This document shows positions 1 through 12,783 of a DNA stretch of 64,000 nt, in pieces; the stretch's first letter is position 1; every line of letters begins with the position of its first letter. The stretch is from Sordaria brevicollis. Lineage: Eukaryota > Ascomycota > Sordariomycetes > Sordariales > Sordariaceae. The stretch lies in the NCBI GenBank assembly GCA_033439795.1, contig JAUTDP010000002.1, forward strand, positions 744,001-808,000, in the 5' to 3' direction. Both the position numbers and the translations under genes were made by a program. The notes below the pieces were generated by a model. That model made no database searches. It saw nothing but the letters and a program-made list of their open reading frames with translations, and was not told the origin of the DNA.

Positions 1-2640
1 TATAAATTTCCTTTAATTTTTATAATCGCTCCTTTACGTTTTAAACTTTAATAAAATTCCGCCTTTCAATATATTTAATTATATATAAATAATAGCCGTA
101 TAAAGTTTTAAACGGCGAAACCTTTATAATTGCGTACGTAGAATTATTATACGCGAATTCCGCTTTTGGGAATTCCCTATTTTAAAGTATAAAATTACTT
201 TCTAAAGTTCGGATATATAAAATTTTCTTAATAATTTAATATAAGCGTTCCGTTTATTTATTCGTTTATAGGTAGAATATAGTGGATAATTTTCGTAAGA
301 TTCTATGCGTTTTAGTAAATTCCTTTTAAAATTCACTAATAAATAATTTATCCCTATTATTTACGATTTTTAACGGTAAACCGAATTAATATTTTATATA
401 TTTGTATAATAAGGATACTATAAAGGTTATATTAAACGTTTTAATAATAGGTATAAATAAAATTATTTTAATAAATTGGTTTATAATTATTAGAATAACG
501 TTATATATTTTCTTATTAGCCTTTTAATTCGGCGGAAAGCCGGTAATAAAATTGATATTAATTTTTTAGAAAGGTTATTCGGGTATTAATAAAGATTAGA
601 AATTTCTATAGGGTTGGTATTAAGGCTTTTAAATCTTTTAATATAGTTTGTATTTTATAATATATTCCTAAACGTTTTATATAAAGCCTTCCTAATAGAA
701 TTTCCTTTTAATAAATTCTAAGGTTTTAAACGTATTTATATAATTAGCCTTTAGGTTATTGTAATAAGAGTATAAAATTTCTTTATAGAATAATCCTTCT
801 TTAAAGATTATTAATTATTCTTTAAAATAAAGAACCCTTTAATTATTTAATTTATATCCCCCGATTATAATCCTTTTAAATTAAATAATCGCTACCCGTT
901 CGGCTAAATTTAAATCCTTAGGCTAAAATCCCTTTATAATAGTATAAAATTCCCGGTTCGTTAAAAATACTTAAAGGATTTTTCGGTATATTATCTTCTT
1001 TGCGACTTTACGTAGTAAAATTTAAAGGAACGCTCCTTTTATTAATTATATTAGTAAAATATCTTTTATAATAATAATAAATTACGTTATTTATTAAATT
1101 TATTTAATAAAAGCGTAGGTTATAGATTTTTCTTTATATTAGTACGGGATTTTAGAATTTAATTACTCTCTAATTATATTTAATAATTCCGAAATAAAGT
1201 TTAATTTTTTCTAAAAGGTCGGTAAAATATCGCCGTAAATTATATCCCCTTTTATATAATTTAACCTCTTAAATAAACCGTCCGCTAGGTTTATTTTCCC
1301 CGACCGGTATTTTATTTTAAAATTGAATTAAAATAATTAATAAATTTAGCGAGCTAACTTTTTACGTAAATCGTTCGCCGGCGATTTTATAATATTCTTT
1401 AACGCTTTATAATTTATAAGTACTATAAACGGCTTTGGAAATCCTTTTAAATAATATATTTAATAATTTAAATTAATTACGATAATAAATAATTCCTACT
1501 AGTTTGTATATTACCGTTATTTTACGTTTATTAATTTTTTAAAAAAGAACGTTACGGGGTATTAAATATTTCTTATAAATTAGAATAAAATTCCCGAAAT
1601 AGCCCTTTACGAAACGTCCGTTTCAATTTTAATTTTTTTAATTAAATTTTAATAACGAAGGATCGGTACCGTTATAAACGTTTCCTTTAAAGTTCGGAAT
1701 ATTTTATCGGCCTCTTTAATTTAATAGAACGCGCCTAATTTCCGCCTATTTTTACTCCTTTTTAATAAATTGGTAATAAACCCTATTATATAAAAGTATT
1801 AATATACGAATTATCGGTAAAAATTAGTAAATTTTAAAAATATTTAAATATTGTAGAAAGATTTAAGTATTAATTATTTTTAAATTGCCTTTACCCGTTC
1901 GGGATTTATTATTACCCCTTCCGTAATAATCCGGTAGTTGAAGAAATCGATGTAATTTTTATAAAATTTGTACTTAAATACTTTTATAAAAAGTTAGGTA
2001 GTACGTAAACGTTTAAAGATTAAATAGAAATATTCGTTATATTCTTCTTTAAAATTCGAATAAATTAAAATATCGTTAAGATATATTACGCAAATACGGT
2101 CGATAAATTTTGCGAATACTTTATATATATATATTTAAAATATAGCGGGTACGTTTATAAACCCGAATGGTATTACTATATATTCGAAATAACTATATTG
2201 TATTTTAAAAGCGGTTTTCTACTAATCCCCTTCCTTAATTCGGATCCAATAATATATTTCGTGTAAATTAACTTTAAAAAATACTTTAGCGCCGATTATT
2301 TAATTTATTAATTCGCTAATTAATAATAATAGGTATCGATTTTTAATAATAATTTTATTTAATCCCCGGTAATTAATATATAATCGTAATATACCGTCCT
2401 TCTTAAATATAAATAAAATCGGTACCCTAATAGAATTTTAAGAGTAACGGATATAATTAATCCGTAAATTTTCCTTTAAATATTCGCGTAGCGTTTCTAA
2501 TTATATAATAAATAAAAAGTAAATAGGGATATTTAATACTTCCTCCCCTTCCTTAAAAACGATTTCGTATTTAACGTTTAATAATTATAATAATACTTTA
2601 GCCTTTTTTTTAAAAAATATATCTTTAAACCCTTTTAATA
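1..2640 (-). mobile_element. RIP-degraded Ty3/gypsy retrotransposon, pol region
   Basis: The stretch is AT-rich, almost free of CA and TG, and has no intact reading frame. Read on the minus strand, a reverse transcriptase core is still visible. At about 2150-2200 there is a P-F-G-F-x-N-x-P-A-x-F block like the PFGLxNAPATFQ block of Ty3/gypsy RTs. At 2072-2083 the codons read Tyr-Leu-Asn-Asp where the catalytic YLDD belongs, the GAC codon having become AAC. It is followed by I-L-I-Y-S. RNase H and integrase would lie towards position 1; I did not locate them. The element runs off the left edge and continues to the right beyond an island at 2641-3560. The family call is firm; the element ends are not determined. 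Confidence 0.82.
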
Positions 2641-2648
2641 CGAGGGCT

Positions 2649-2706
2649 GCCGCCCCCGTACCCCCGCAAAATTTGCCTTCGGCAAATTTTATACGGGTGG
2701 GCAGAA
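2649..2706. repeat. GC-rich imperfect hairpin
   Basis: The core AAAATTTGCC-TTC-GGCAAATTTT is a perfect 10-bp hairpin. It is flanked by CTGCC plus CCCCGTA on one side and TACGGG plus GGGCAG on the other, so the pairing extends through most of 58 bases. It lies at the junction between RIP-mutated sequence and the island. It could be the terminal hairpin of the inserted element. Confidence 0.5.
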
Positions 2707-2780
2707 ATTTACTTGAAGCGGAGCTTAACATTTACCTCCTAAATTTTTCATTATATTTTTAATAAGTTTTTTCTACCATT

Positions 2781-2781
2781 C

Positions 2782-2820
<39 letters not shown>

Positions 2821-2825
2821 TTCAT

Positions 2826-2884
<59 letters not shown>

Positions 2885-2889
2885 TTCAT

Positions 2890-2932
<43 letters not shown>

Positions 2933-2935
2933 TTT
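2781..2935. repeat. TTTA tetranucleotide microsatellite
   Basis: A nearly uninterrupted run of TTTA units with two single-base variants (TTCA). Shorter TTTA-rich tracts continue irregularly to about 3050. Confidence 0.95.
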
Positions 2936-3087
2936 TTTTATTTAATTATTAGTCTTTTTTTATTTATTATTATTTATTTATTTATTTAGTAATCTTTTTT
3001 CATTCATTATTATTTATTTATTTGCTATTCTTTATTTATTATTTTTTAATTTATTATTTAAATATTATTAAAAAGATTTTATTTTTA

Positions 3088-3160
3088 CTCCGGCCGGGAA
3101 TCGAACCGACCGCTAAAGGGTATATATTATAACCGTACATTTGCTAGGTTAGCTACGACG
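3088..3160 (-). pseudogene. tRNA-like relic
   Basis: On the minus strand a T-arm-like GGTTCGATTCCC lies near the 3' side and a D-arm-like GTAGCTAACCTAGC near the 5' side, at tRNA-like spacing. The acceptor and T stems do not pair well, so this is at best a mutated tRNA or tRNA-derived sequence. It may also be chance in a RIP-altered context. Confidence 0.25.
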
Positions 3161-3589
3161 TTTTATTTAGAAATTAAAATTATTTTTTTTTATTATATAC
3201 CTATCCGTCGGATTTTTTCAAAGCCGTTTTTCTCGGCCGGCAGGCTAGCTACGGTCACGTGAGTGGTACCATTGTACTCGGCTCAGCTTACCCATCATTT
3301 TGGTACCCACTTTGTTGTAATCGGACCCACTTTCAAATGCCAAGCCCTAAGCGAGCTTGGCGGACAGGGATAGGGGGTTTAATTCAGCCAATTCCAACTC
3401 GAGAATTTTTTTCAGCCAATTGCAGGTTGAGAAATCGCGGGTAAACCTCGTGGCTATTTACAGGGATTGTGACAGGGGGGTCACCGTATTATAGAAGAAG
3501 CTACGCTCAACGCTCGTGTTTATTCAACACTTCTCATGTTGAAGCTCCGCTTCAAATTAAGGGAATATTATCCGCCGTACTTTTAGGCG

Positions 3590-6500
3590 GTTCCTTATTT
3601 TTATTTATATTTTTAAAGTCTAGTTTTAATAAATTATATATTAAAATTAGGTTAATAATATAAATTCGGTTATTATATACTATTTTACGTACGAAAATTA
3701 TAGTATTAATAAAAGGTACCCCTTTAAATTTAAATTCGTTTTTATTAATATATATAATAATACTTTTAAAACCTATACTTAATATAAATAATAATAATAA
3801 TAATATTTAATTATTTTTTCGAATCGTATAGAATAATTAAATAAACTCTCTTTCCTAACCCCTTTAATCCTTTAAAATAAACGTTAATTCGTATATTCTA
3901 TAATAACGTATTTTTTTATTATTCGCACTCATTAAAATAAATAAAATATTAATTTCTACTTTCTTTAATTTATACCTCTTTACAAAATTCTTATATATAA
4001 TATTAACTTTTATTTTTAAATTTAAATTTATATATTCTTCTAATCGGCGACCCCTTAACGTAATTAATATTATAAAAATTTTACTTAACCCATTTCTTTT
4101 GGCCGTTTTAAAACTGCTAACCCTATTGAACGACGATTCTTTTATAAGGTTTAACTTTTTACCGATTCTTCGGTATTCGAAATATAATTATCTTCTTTAT
4201 CGTTATTACGTTTAATATTTTATTCGGTAATTACGCTTTAAATAGTAACCTTCTCTTTCGGTTAATTTTAATTATTTATTTTTTTATACTTCGTATAATT
4301 ACGAATATAATATCCTTTATTTTTATAATTATAATAATTTAGGCCGGATTTATTATTACCCTTATTCTATTTATTAGGGGATTGGTCTTTTTTATAATTT
4401 TTACGCCCTCCGGAATTGTAATTTTAATTATAATCCTTATTATAATTAGAACGCTTATTATTCGAAGACCCCTTATAGCGTAAAGACCGTTCGTTATAAC
4501 GATTTTTACCTATTTTGTCCTTTGGGGTTTACTTTTTATCTTCAAATTTAATTTACTAATTTATTACTTTCGAAGTAATTTTTATCGGGTTATTAATAGG
4601 GATTTAATATATACGGAAATAATCGCGTATATCCTTCTTTAATTGGAAGAAAAAATTATATATTAATTACTTATCCGCGACAATATTTTTATTAAACCGT
4701 CGGTATTTATATTAATATCGATCCTACAATTTCTACGGGTCCTTATTATTATTTTAATATATAAAGAATAATTATTCTTTAATATCGAATTCGTAAATTT
4801 CGGGGGTAATATATTCTTTATAAATAAACCTTAAAAATTTTTCTTATATTACGGATTACTTTTAACCCTTATTATCGAAGAAAATAATAGAATATATATA
4901 TTATAAAATAGTTATAAAATTATTAATTTTAAAAAGGGTTTATTAAATAAATTAATAAATATTAATACTTTTACGAATTTAATTACCGTCTTCGATATTA
5001 TTAATTTAATTTTCGACTTCGGTATTCGTATTATTCGTTATTAATTTACGAACGTTATACGTAAGGGGACGCAAATAAGATTCTTTATTTCCCTAATTTA
5101 TAATTTTCTATATAAATTATAATAATATTTATAGGAATTATAATATTATTTTTACGAATCTTTAGCGTTTGTACCGTTTTGCGCGCTTACGTTCGTAGGA
5201 TGTTCGCCGCTTACGATATTCCTATATGGGGGAAAAATTATTAGAGCGGCCGGATCGGTCGGATCGGGCGGATAGGGAGCGGGAGCGGGTTTAAGAGTGG
5301 GAACGGGCGCGAAACCGGGAGTAGGAACGGGAATAAGAATAAAAGTAGGATTGGGAATATTTATTTAATAAACGGCTATATATAGATAGGGAATAACTAC
5401 GTTAATTAAACTTTAGGGGGCTCCTATTTTAACGAAATTCTAATTATAATTATTATTCCGCTTTATTAATATAATATTCCTTTTATTAATAAAGGTTCCT
5501 AAAGTAATAACGGTTAAGGGTATATAAATTCTTTATTAAATACCGCTTTTTAAACCGTATTTAAATTTTTTATTTAGAATTACTTTCGGCCTCTTCGTAC
5601 AATATAAATTCGGATTACGGTTTATTATCGTTAATATTATTATATTTATCGCTAGGATTTTCTAAAGCGGTATTATTCTCGGGTTCGTAGGACGCCGCTT
5701 TATAATTATCTTCTTTATATTTATTAATAACCCCTTTATTAATAGGATTTTTAATTATATTATTAATAATACGTAAATAATTATATATTTCTTATATCGG
5801 GCCTACGTTATTTTTATAGCGAAAGTTAATAGCGCCTTTTTTATACGAATTCTCCTTACGTTTATTAACTATATTTACGGCCTTTATTAACGGAATTGTA
5901 AAAATTAAAGAATTATAAAATTATAAGTACGAAAGGGTAAAAGTAGGTTGTATAAAGTAAATCTATTTTAGGAGAAAGATTTTAATTTAGTTAGATATAA
6001 GTTTCTAATTAAGAGTTATCCTCTTTTATATTTATACGTTTCCTTGTAGGTTTAGAACGGTCGGCGCCCGGACTCCGAAATCCTTTCTTCTATATCGTGT
6101 TTTATTATCTTTATTTTATCCGCTATTTTATCCGTCGTCTTGGGCTACTGTGCCTTAATTGTGCGGGTCCCCCTAGGCCTTCCTAGCGATACCCTTACAT
6201 AATTAAAGCCCTATTTTTTCCTACCCTTTATAAATATTACTACGTATAAACCCAACCTCTTTAACCTTCTTCTAATTATTTAGAAATATTATACGACTAA
6301 TTATTATAATACTATTAGCAATTTTATTAACTAAAACCTTCTAATAAACCTTCTTAATTACTTAATATACCCCTATATCGAATAATTATAATATATAGCT
6401 AATATAAGACGGGAGCGTTATAGGGATAATATCGAAATTATTATAATATTATAAAATATTAAAATCCTTATAAGTTTTAAATTTATTTATAAATAATACC

Positions 6501-7690
6501 CTATATACCTTCGGTTTTATTAATATAGTAATTATAATAGCTTCTTCTAATTTTTCGAATAGGGGGGGATAATCTAGTAATATACTAAATTATTCTTCGA
6601 TTATACTATTAAAGGAGGGGGATAACTTAAAGGAATACTTATTAAAATACTTAATTTATTATATAGTTCGATAAATATTATTATATCCAATTATAATATT
6701 AATTATAATTATATTTAAATTAACTTCGTAATTAATTTATATATTACCCTATATTATAATTTAGGCTTTAAATATTAGGAAGGAGAGTATACTCTTTATT
6801 ATAATTAATATAATATTAATAGTAATAAAACTTTTTTTATTACTAAGATTAAAAACAACCCTTCTTATACGTACCTTATTTTTCACTAATAATATTTATT
6901 ACTATATTAATTAGTAAAGAAATTATACTAAAATAATATAAGGGATATAATTAATAAAAAATACCTTTATAATTCCCTTAATCTCCTTTACTTAGAAGGG
7001 AAACTCATTTATATTCTAAATATTCTCTTCTTTAATATTAAAGCCAATATAAATAGTTTTAACCTCTTTAAACCAATTTTTAAAAAAATTTAATTAGCTT
7101 TCTATATTTATACGTTTTATATCTTTAAAATTAACCGCTTTAAATTCGAACTTTAGATATTATTTCTACTATTTAATTACTTATTACTTATATAATTAAA
7201 TAAATAGAGGAATTAGTCTTTAATCCTTTAATTAATTAATTAATTTAATTAAAGAGGTATTAATTATAAGGAAATAGTTATAATTAACGATTTAAATTAC
7301 GATATTAAATACTTTATCCTGCTCTTCGGTTAATATTAATAATTAATATATATTTACGCTTATTAATAATAATTTCTTATCCCTAATAAGTATTATATAC
7401 TTCTTAATAATAATTTCGTTAATATTAAATAGGTCGTTAATAATTTTATATATAATTCTCCCTTTATTTTTAATTTTAATATTAATTTTAATTCGAAATA
7501 TAGTAGATTAGGTTACGGTCGCGGTTTAATTTATTAAAAAGTATCGGGCGGCCTTCTTTATACGGTATATAACCTCTAGATTAAAAATAAGTATAGTAAA
7601 AGTATATATAATAAATAGAGTTCGACGGTACGAATAGAATAAGGTTATTTATAAAAGGATTGAAGAAGGTTTGGTAAAGTTATGGTAGAT
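3590..7690 (-). mobile_element. RIP-degraded retrotransposon, gag side
   Basis: AT-rich, CA/TG-poor sequence without usable frames. At 4295-4336 on the minus strand the codons spell a retroviral-type zinc knuckle C-X2-C-X4-H-X4-C if each TAT at a Cys or His position is read as a RIP product of TGT or CAT; the intervening Lys-Asn-Lys-Gly fits the class. It lies upstream, in minus-strand order, of the RT motif at 2072, so it is probably the gag of the same gypsy element. From about 5.2 to 7.7 kb I see only RIP-type sequence with G-rich degenerate repeats near 5250-5350 and no recognisable domain. Additional elements may be nested there. Confidence 0.6.
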
Positions 7691-7699
7691 TGTTGATTT

Positions 7700-9815
7700 T
7701 GGAGCGTTATAGAGCTTGCGCGTTATAGGTAAAACTCCCGACTCTTAGAGGGACGAGGAGAGGAGGTTGGCTTGGCTGGAAGCGGGCCCCTAAAGGTAGG
7801 CCCCACACGGCCTATAGTCTGTGCCCCTAACCGACGAGTATCCCAGTTAACCCACTTGTCTAAATCAACATCACCGGTTACCGAGTAGAGCGCCGAATAT
7901 CCCAGCTATTGATGATTGGTGTCGTGAGATTCAGTGATGTCGAAATGTGAGAGTTATTGGGAGCGGGCCTCGTACCCCGGTTCACGGATTCACATTTGGC
8001 AGCAGGTTCGGAATCGGAGCTGAACTCGGCGGAAGGAATGGCGGCGCTGCCCACCACACCAACGGCAAGTCGGCAACGGGCAGAGCGAGAGCCAAGCCTT
8101 TTAGGCGATTGCTTGTTTGGACGTCAACGACACCTGGACCGCTCGGTGGGTTGGGTAGGCCTGACTTTAGCAAGTCGTGTTTGTTGTGTCGTATGTCCGA
8201 CTGGCACCGAAGCCAATCACTTTGACGGTGTGGGTGTACAAGTCATCGAACTGGGTCGTGGATTTGTTTGAAAGCTTGTCTGTTTTGTATGATGCGCATC
8301 AGCGAAAAGCCGAGTTGGGTTCGGCGATTTGGAGAGGTGGTGGTCAGCACAACGACCAAGGGAAAAGACGGATGACTAATTCGGCGTTGAAGTCGGAGCA
8401 CGGAGAAAGGTGGGGCAGGGGACCGGGTGTGGGGCCTGGCCTTGAAGTCTGACAGCCGGTTCGCCTCGGAGGAAGTTGTGGCTGGACATTTCCTCGCGTC
8501 GAAATATCCACGAGGGGAACTGAATTGAAGATCGACAAAAGAATTGGTTGAAATGCAGTTAAGCTTGTGGTTGTGTTCTGCTTGCGGCTGGTTGTACGAA
8601 GGAAACATGGGACTGATAAATGGTGTCTCAGTAAATCACTGCAGGAGCGTTGTGGCCCATGTCCGTGCCACCGGCAACTGTTCGCGGCATCCCTTCCGAG
8701 ACATTTCCATGCGGAAGGAGAGACACTTGGCTGCTGCAGTCCATCGCATGCGACTTTCCTAGAAATCGTTTTTCCTTCAAACATTTTTGAGAATTTCACT
8801 ACACCCGAATCTGCTGTGCAAGCAATTTCTCCTGCGCATCGATCACCTGAGTTTTCCTTTGTTTGTCATGCCGTTGACGTCAATTCGCAATCTCCCACAC
8901 TCTTCGATGTCTGTGAATCTTTACTAGCGCCAAGCCCAATATCAAAGGGGAACTTCAGCGTGCCATCTCAACCACTATGGAAATCCGGTGATAAAATCTC
9001 CATCGGCGAGCTAAAAGCGGCCGCCCCCAATCAGCAGCTAGGAACAACCGACAGCTCGCTACCACATAGGAAAACATGGATCGCGGTTATGGTCACTGCA
9101 TCTCCCAGCAGTCAAACCCTCATTCGAGCGGCCGATTGCACCATCACTTCAAAAAGAAAACAACCATATCCAGCATCGTGGGTATCCGGCACAGTGCAGG
9201 TGACACAACATTACGCCCTTTGCCTCGCGGTTCTCATGTGGATGCTGTCAATGACGGTACTGTGTCAGATGCTCGTAAACCCGCCTTAATCCCGAGTCCA
9301 GCCAGTGCTCAGTACCATGCAAGGGTCCTGGATTTCCCAAACTGACCCAAACTCACCCAAACATCTGCTCAGCAAACAGAAAAAAACGGTGACATGTTGG
9401 GACCCTGTCAGAAGCCTTCCGCGAAAATGCAACATCCGAATGGCTAGCTTACTAGTGAGTGGCTGTTTCGGCGGTTGAGAAATACGGGTCTGCTGCGAGC
9501 CGCCTGCAGTCCTGCAGATCTATTGCATCGCTGAGTGTTATCTCCGGCTCCGAGCCGGCTACTCTGATTCCCCTTACATATACCTGCCACAAGGCTCCGT
9601 CTGACCTTTTACTCTTCCCTTTCCCATCTGTATCCGCCACCACAACTTTCTTTCGACCTGCAGTCTAGGGACATTGTGTGTTGGCGCAACGACATTGCGC
9701 TGTCGATATCACAAGATCAGACGCAGGAACTGCGACATCGGAACCAAACAGCGCGCAAACCAACTTCCATCTCGAAGCGCATTTCCTTTCTCCGCACTTC
9801 GCGACGACAGCCCAG
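7700..9815. other. Intergenic sequence, no convincing gene
   Basis: Base composition returns to normal at about 7690-7750, marking the edge of the RIP block. Several overlapping reading frames occur on both strands between 7947 and 9289, the longest 240 codons on the plus strand from 8567. None shows a recognisable domain, and they overlap each other in all frames. I treat the stretch as upstream region of the MFS gene. Confidence 0.5.
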
Positions 9816-11571
9816 ATGGCATCCTCAACCTTCGCCGAGCGCACCACACCTGGAGCATTAACAGACACTGAAGGGAACATCTCCGACCAATCCACCGCAA
9901 CCGGCATTCCATCTCCCTCTCGCGCCTCTTCCGAGAAAGCATCTCCCATTGCCGCCGCTCCTGCCACCGCCGCCCCCGATGCCGAGAAACAACCCAGCAC
10001 CGGCCCTCCACCCGGCGGCCCTTGGGGTGCCGGTCCACCGCCACCCAACGGCGGCTTCTCCGCCTGGCTCCAAGTAGCCTCCGTCTTCTTCATCTTCTTC
10101 AACACCTGGGGCCTCCTCAACACATTCGGCATCTTCCAAACCTACTACGAATCACCAGACTCCATCTTCCAACCACCCGGCTCCGTTTCCTCATCCAACA
10201 TCAGCTGGATCGGCAGCATCCAATCCTTCATGGTCCTCCTCGGCGGCCTGATCTCCGGCCCTCTCTACGACAGGGGCTACCTCAAACAACTAATCTGCCT
10301 CGGCGCATTCGGCGTGGTCTTCGGGCACATGATGCTCTCCCTAGCCAAAGAATACTACCAAGCCCTGCTAGCCCAAGGGTTCGTAGTCGGTCTAGGAGCA
10401 GGCATGATGTTCACCCCCGGCGTCGCCGTCTTACAGTCCTACTTCTCCACCAAAATCGGTCTCGCTACCGGCTTAGCCGCAGCCGGTTCTAGCTTTGGGG
10501 GCGTCGTCTACCCAATCGTGTTCTACCGCCTCATCGACCGCATCGGCTACGGCTGGTCCGTCCGCGTCATCGGCTTTATTGCCTTGGGAACCCTAGCCGT
10601 GCCCGTCGTCTTTTTGAAGCAGCGCAGCAAACCGGGAAGGGTAAGGGCGTTTGTGGACATGACGGCTTTTAGCGATGGGCCGTACATGTTGTTCACTTTT
10701 GGAGCGTTTGTGGGGTTTATTGGGTTGTATACCATGTTGTTTTATCTGAGCTTTTTTGGGCTGGATACGGGTGCGACGGATCCCGCCATGGCGTTTTATA
10801 TTGTTCCTATACTCAATGCGGCGAGCATGTTTGGACGGACGCTGCCGAATTGGTTGTCGGATAGGGTCGGGCCGTTTAATATCTTGATTCCCGGGGCGCT
10901 TGTTTGTGGAGGGTTGACGTTGGGGATGATAGGAGTAAAGGGGCTTGGGGTGAGTTTTTTTCTGTTTTTCTGCGTTCGTTCCTTTCTTCGTTCTTTCTCT
11001 TTCTTCGATTCTTCGTTCTTTCCCTCCTTCCTTCCTTCCTTTCTTCCTTCCTTCCGTTCTTTCCCTTCCTTTCTTCCTTTGCTTCTTCCTTTGCTTCTTC
11101 ATTCTTTCCTTCGTTCTTTCCTTCCCCACTTCCCTGCCTGGTTTCTTTCCATCCTTGGATTCTTCGTCCCTTCCTCCTTCGTTCCTCCCTTCCCCCCTTC
11201 CGTTCTTTCCTCCTCCTGTCAAAGGGTGTCCACTAACAGCTTCCCATCAACAGGCAATCATAGCAATCGCCATCCTCTTCGGTTTCTTCTCCGGCGTGTT
11301 CATCGCCCTTCCAACCGTCTGCTACATCGTCCTAACAAAAGACAAGTCTCGACTCGGCAGCAGGATTGGCATGGGTTATGCGTTCCTTGGTCTGGCAACC
11401 CTCATTGGCGGTCCCGGCGGCGGCGCGATTCTGCAACAGACTGGTAGTGGTGGTGGACATAACTGGACGGGCATGTGGACGTTTGGTGGCGTGATGTTGC
11501 TGGCGTCTGGTGTGCTGTTTGCGGTGTTGAGGGGTTGGAGGTTTGGTGTTAGGTTGATGATGAAGGCGTAG
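9816..11571 (+). CDS. MFS transporter, monocarboxylate-transporter (SLC16)-like
   Basis: Two exons, 9816-10949 and 11254-11571, give about 483 residues. The intron is phase 0, with donor GTGAGT at 10950, branch CACTAAC near 11230 and acceptor CAACAG. The start ATG lies in CAGATGGC, and no other in-frame Met follows before the first membrane helix. An acidic, Pro-rich cytoplasmic N-terminus of about 80 residues precedes the first helix (FSAWLQVASVFFIFFNTWG). A dozen hydrophobic helices follow, with the family-typical short loop G-P-L-Y-D-R-G-Y after helix 2 and Y-F-x-x-K-I-G-L-A-T-G-L-A-A-A-G-S in the helix 4-5 region. This is the fungal MCH/monocarboxylate porter group of the plasma or internal membrane. 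The substrate cannot be predicted. The intron is unusually long because it is filled with a TTCC/TTC tract. Confidence 0.9.
10962..11222. repeat. CT-rich low-complexity tract within intron
   Basis: Irregular repeats of TTCC, TTCG and TTCTT fill most of the transporter intron. The tract expands a normally short fungal intron to 304 bp and creates spurious frames on both strands. Confidence 0.9.
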
Positions 11572-11961
11572 AGTGAAGGAGATGGTTTTCGGGGGTGTGG
11601 ATGTTCGGAAGTAGATGAAAAGGGTTGCATAAGCGGTCGAAAAGTTAGCGTGTTTGTAATGTCCATATGCTTGAAATTTAGAAGTCCTATTCGAGAGGCC
11701 TTGGTAACTTATAGACCTTAAACATTGGGATTTGTGGTAACAGTGAATGGGCATTCACATGTTGACTTATCGACCATGTTAAGTCGACCATCAATCTTGG
11801 AATGCGTACCTTGTTCCATTCTTATTTTATTCAGACAGTTCAAGCAAGCTCGTTATCCGCAGTTATTCCAACAAAACAGATAAAGTGCGAACATCGCAGA
11901 GCTTTCCATGATGGACATGCCGTGAACTTGGCTAGCGTGGGGAAAAAAAGGTGAAAAAAAA

Positions 11962-12193
11962 TTGATCGGACCAGGAATCGAACGGGAGCGTACCACAACT
12001 GGAAAGGAGTAGAAGAGCCTTACTTGCGTAACCCGAAGACGCCAGTTATTGGTACCACTGTACGGCGCAGCCGCACTTCGCCCGGGCATTCCATAGTTAT
12101 CCCGCCCGGGCAGCATACTGCGGCGGCGCCCGTACAGCCCCGTGTGAAGAATGCGCCTCCAACCTGCGCACCACACCGCTCGACCATAGGTCC
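11962..12193 (-). mobile_element. tRNA-like SINE / Pol III element, copy 1
   Basis: On the minus strand the A-box region ATGGTCGAGCGG (about 12177-12187) and the B box GTTCGATTCC (11974-11983) are about 200 nt apart. The ends pair: GGACC (12189-12193) with GGTCC (11968-11972). A T-run follows the 3' end. The internal hairpin has stem AACTGG/CCAGTT around 11997-12053 and the conserved loop with TACGCAA. The leader AGTACCAAAC precedes the A box. About 45 bp upstream of the element is shared with copy 2. Confidence 0.75.
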
Positions 12194-12237
12194 TTTAGTT
12201 TGTTTGGTACTTGCGACCCGCAGAGACTTGCCTTATT

Positions 12238-12777
12238 AACTTCGAAATGAGTCAACTAGTCACTATATGTGCCAAAAGCTTTAGGGGTTCGAGCGACGTG
12301 TAGTGCAAGTATTCAATTAGCAATTCGTGCAGCGCATGGCCCAACATTACTGTGTCGCAGCCACGTAACTTATGTGATGATGCGACTTCCAATTGATGGT
12401 ACTATGCGTCCGAGTTTCAGAACATGAACTCTTCTTTGCTCTCAAGATTGGACATGCAACCTTTCGTGAGAGGACTTCTTTGAGCAATCGCTTTATAAGA
12501 TTGAATACGAAGCGTCAAGATACCTCCAAGCAAAGGCATTTTATTCCAACTCACAAACTTCGCAATTCCAACGAGTTTTTCTAGTTCCTTAACAAGATAC
12601 CGCCTTTCCCACCCAAGTTTAGTGAAAAGTACTACCTCTACGTAGGCAACGATAATCGAAGAACCTTACTCCATTACACATAACGAAGACGCTGCGATTA
12701 TAAGCCTATAATAGGCTAGGCAAAGTGCCTACCTCTAAGTCCGGTAGGCCAAGACATGCAAAAGAGGAAAAAAGGAC
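12238..12777. other. Intergenic, nothing recognised
   Basis: Spacer between two copies of the SINE-like element. No gene, RNA or repeat was recognised here. Confidence 0.5.
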
Positions 12778-12783
12778 AAAAAA

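Larger units (their letters stand above)
2641..3560. mobile_element. Less-mutated insertion inside the gypsy element
   Basis: This island separates the gag-like and RT-like parts of the retrotransposon. Parts of it, mainly 2641-2735 and 3230-3560, keep normal CA and TG content. It opens with a GC-rich hairpin at about 2650-2705. Near each end is a similar short palindrome (around 2711-2730 and 3537-3556), in which TTGAAGC faces GCTTCAA across three bases. Between them lie a long TTTA microsatellite and a tRNA-like stretch. With the island removed, the spacing between the gag zinc knuckle and the RT motif becomes about 1.3 kb, reasonable for a gypsy element. I cannot name the family and saw no clear target duplication. 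Boundaries are approximate. Confidence 0.45.

Noticed and set aside
2781..2935. TTTA array considered as a CRISPR or satellite
   Set aside because: There are no spacers and the unit is four bases. It is a simple microsatellite in a eukaryotic genome.
8567..9289. 240-codon plus-strand frame upstream of the MFS gene
   Set aside because: It overlaps several other frames and shows no domain, no gene-like codon bias and no splice structure linking it to a neighbour.
10593..11222. 209-codon minus-strand frame rich in Lys/Glu/Arg
   Set aside because: It spans the transporter exon 1 end and the CT-rich intron on the opposite strand, so it is a low-complexity shadow.
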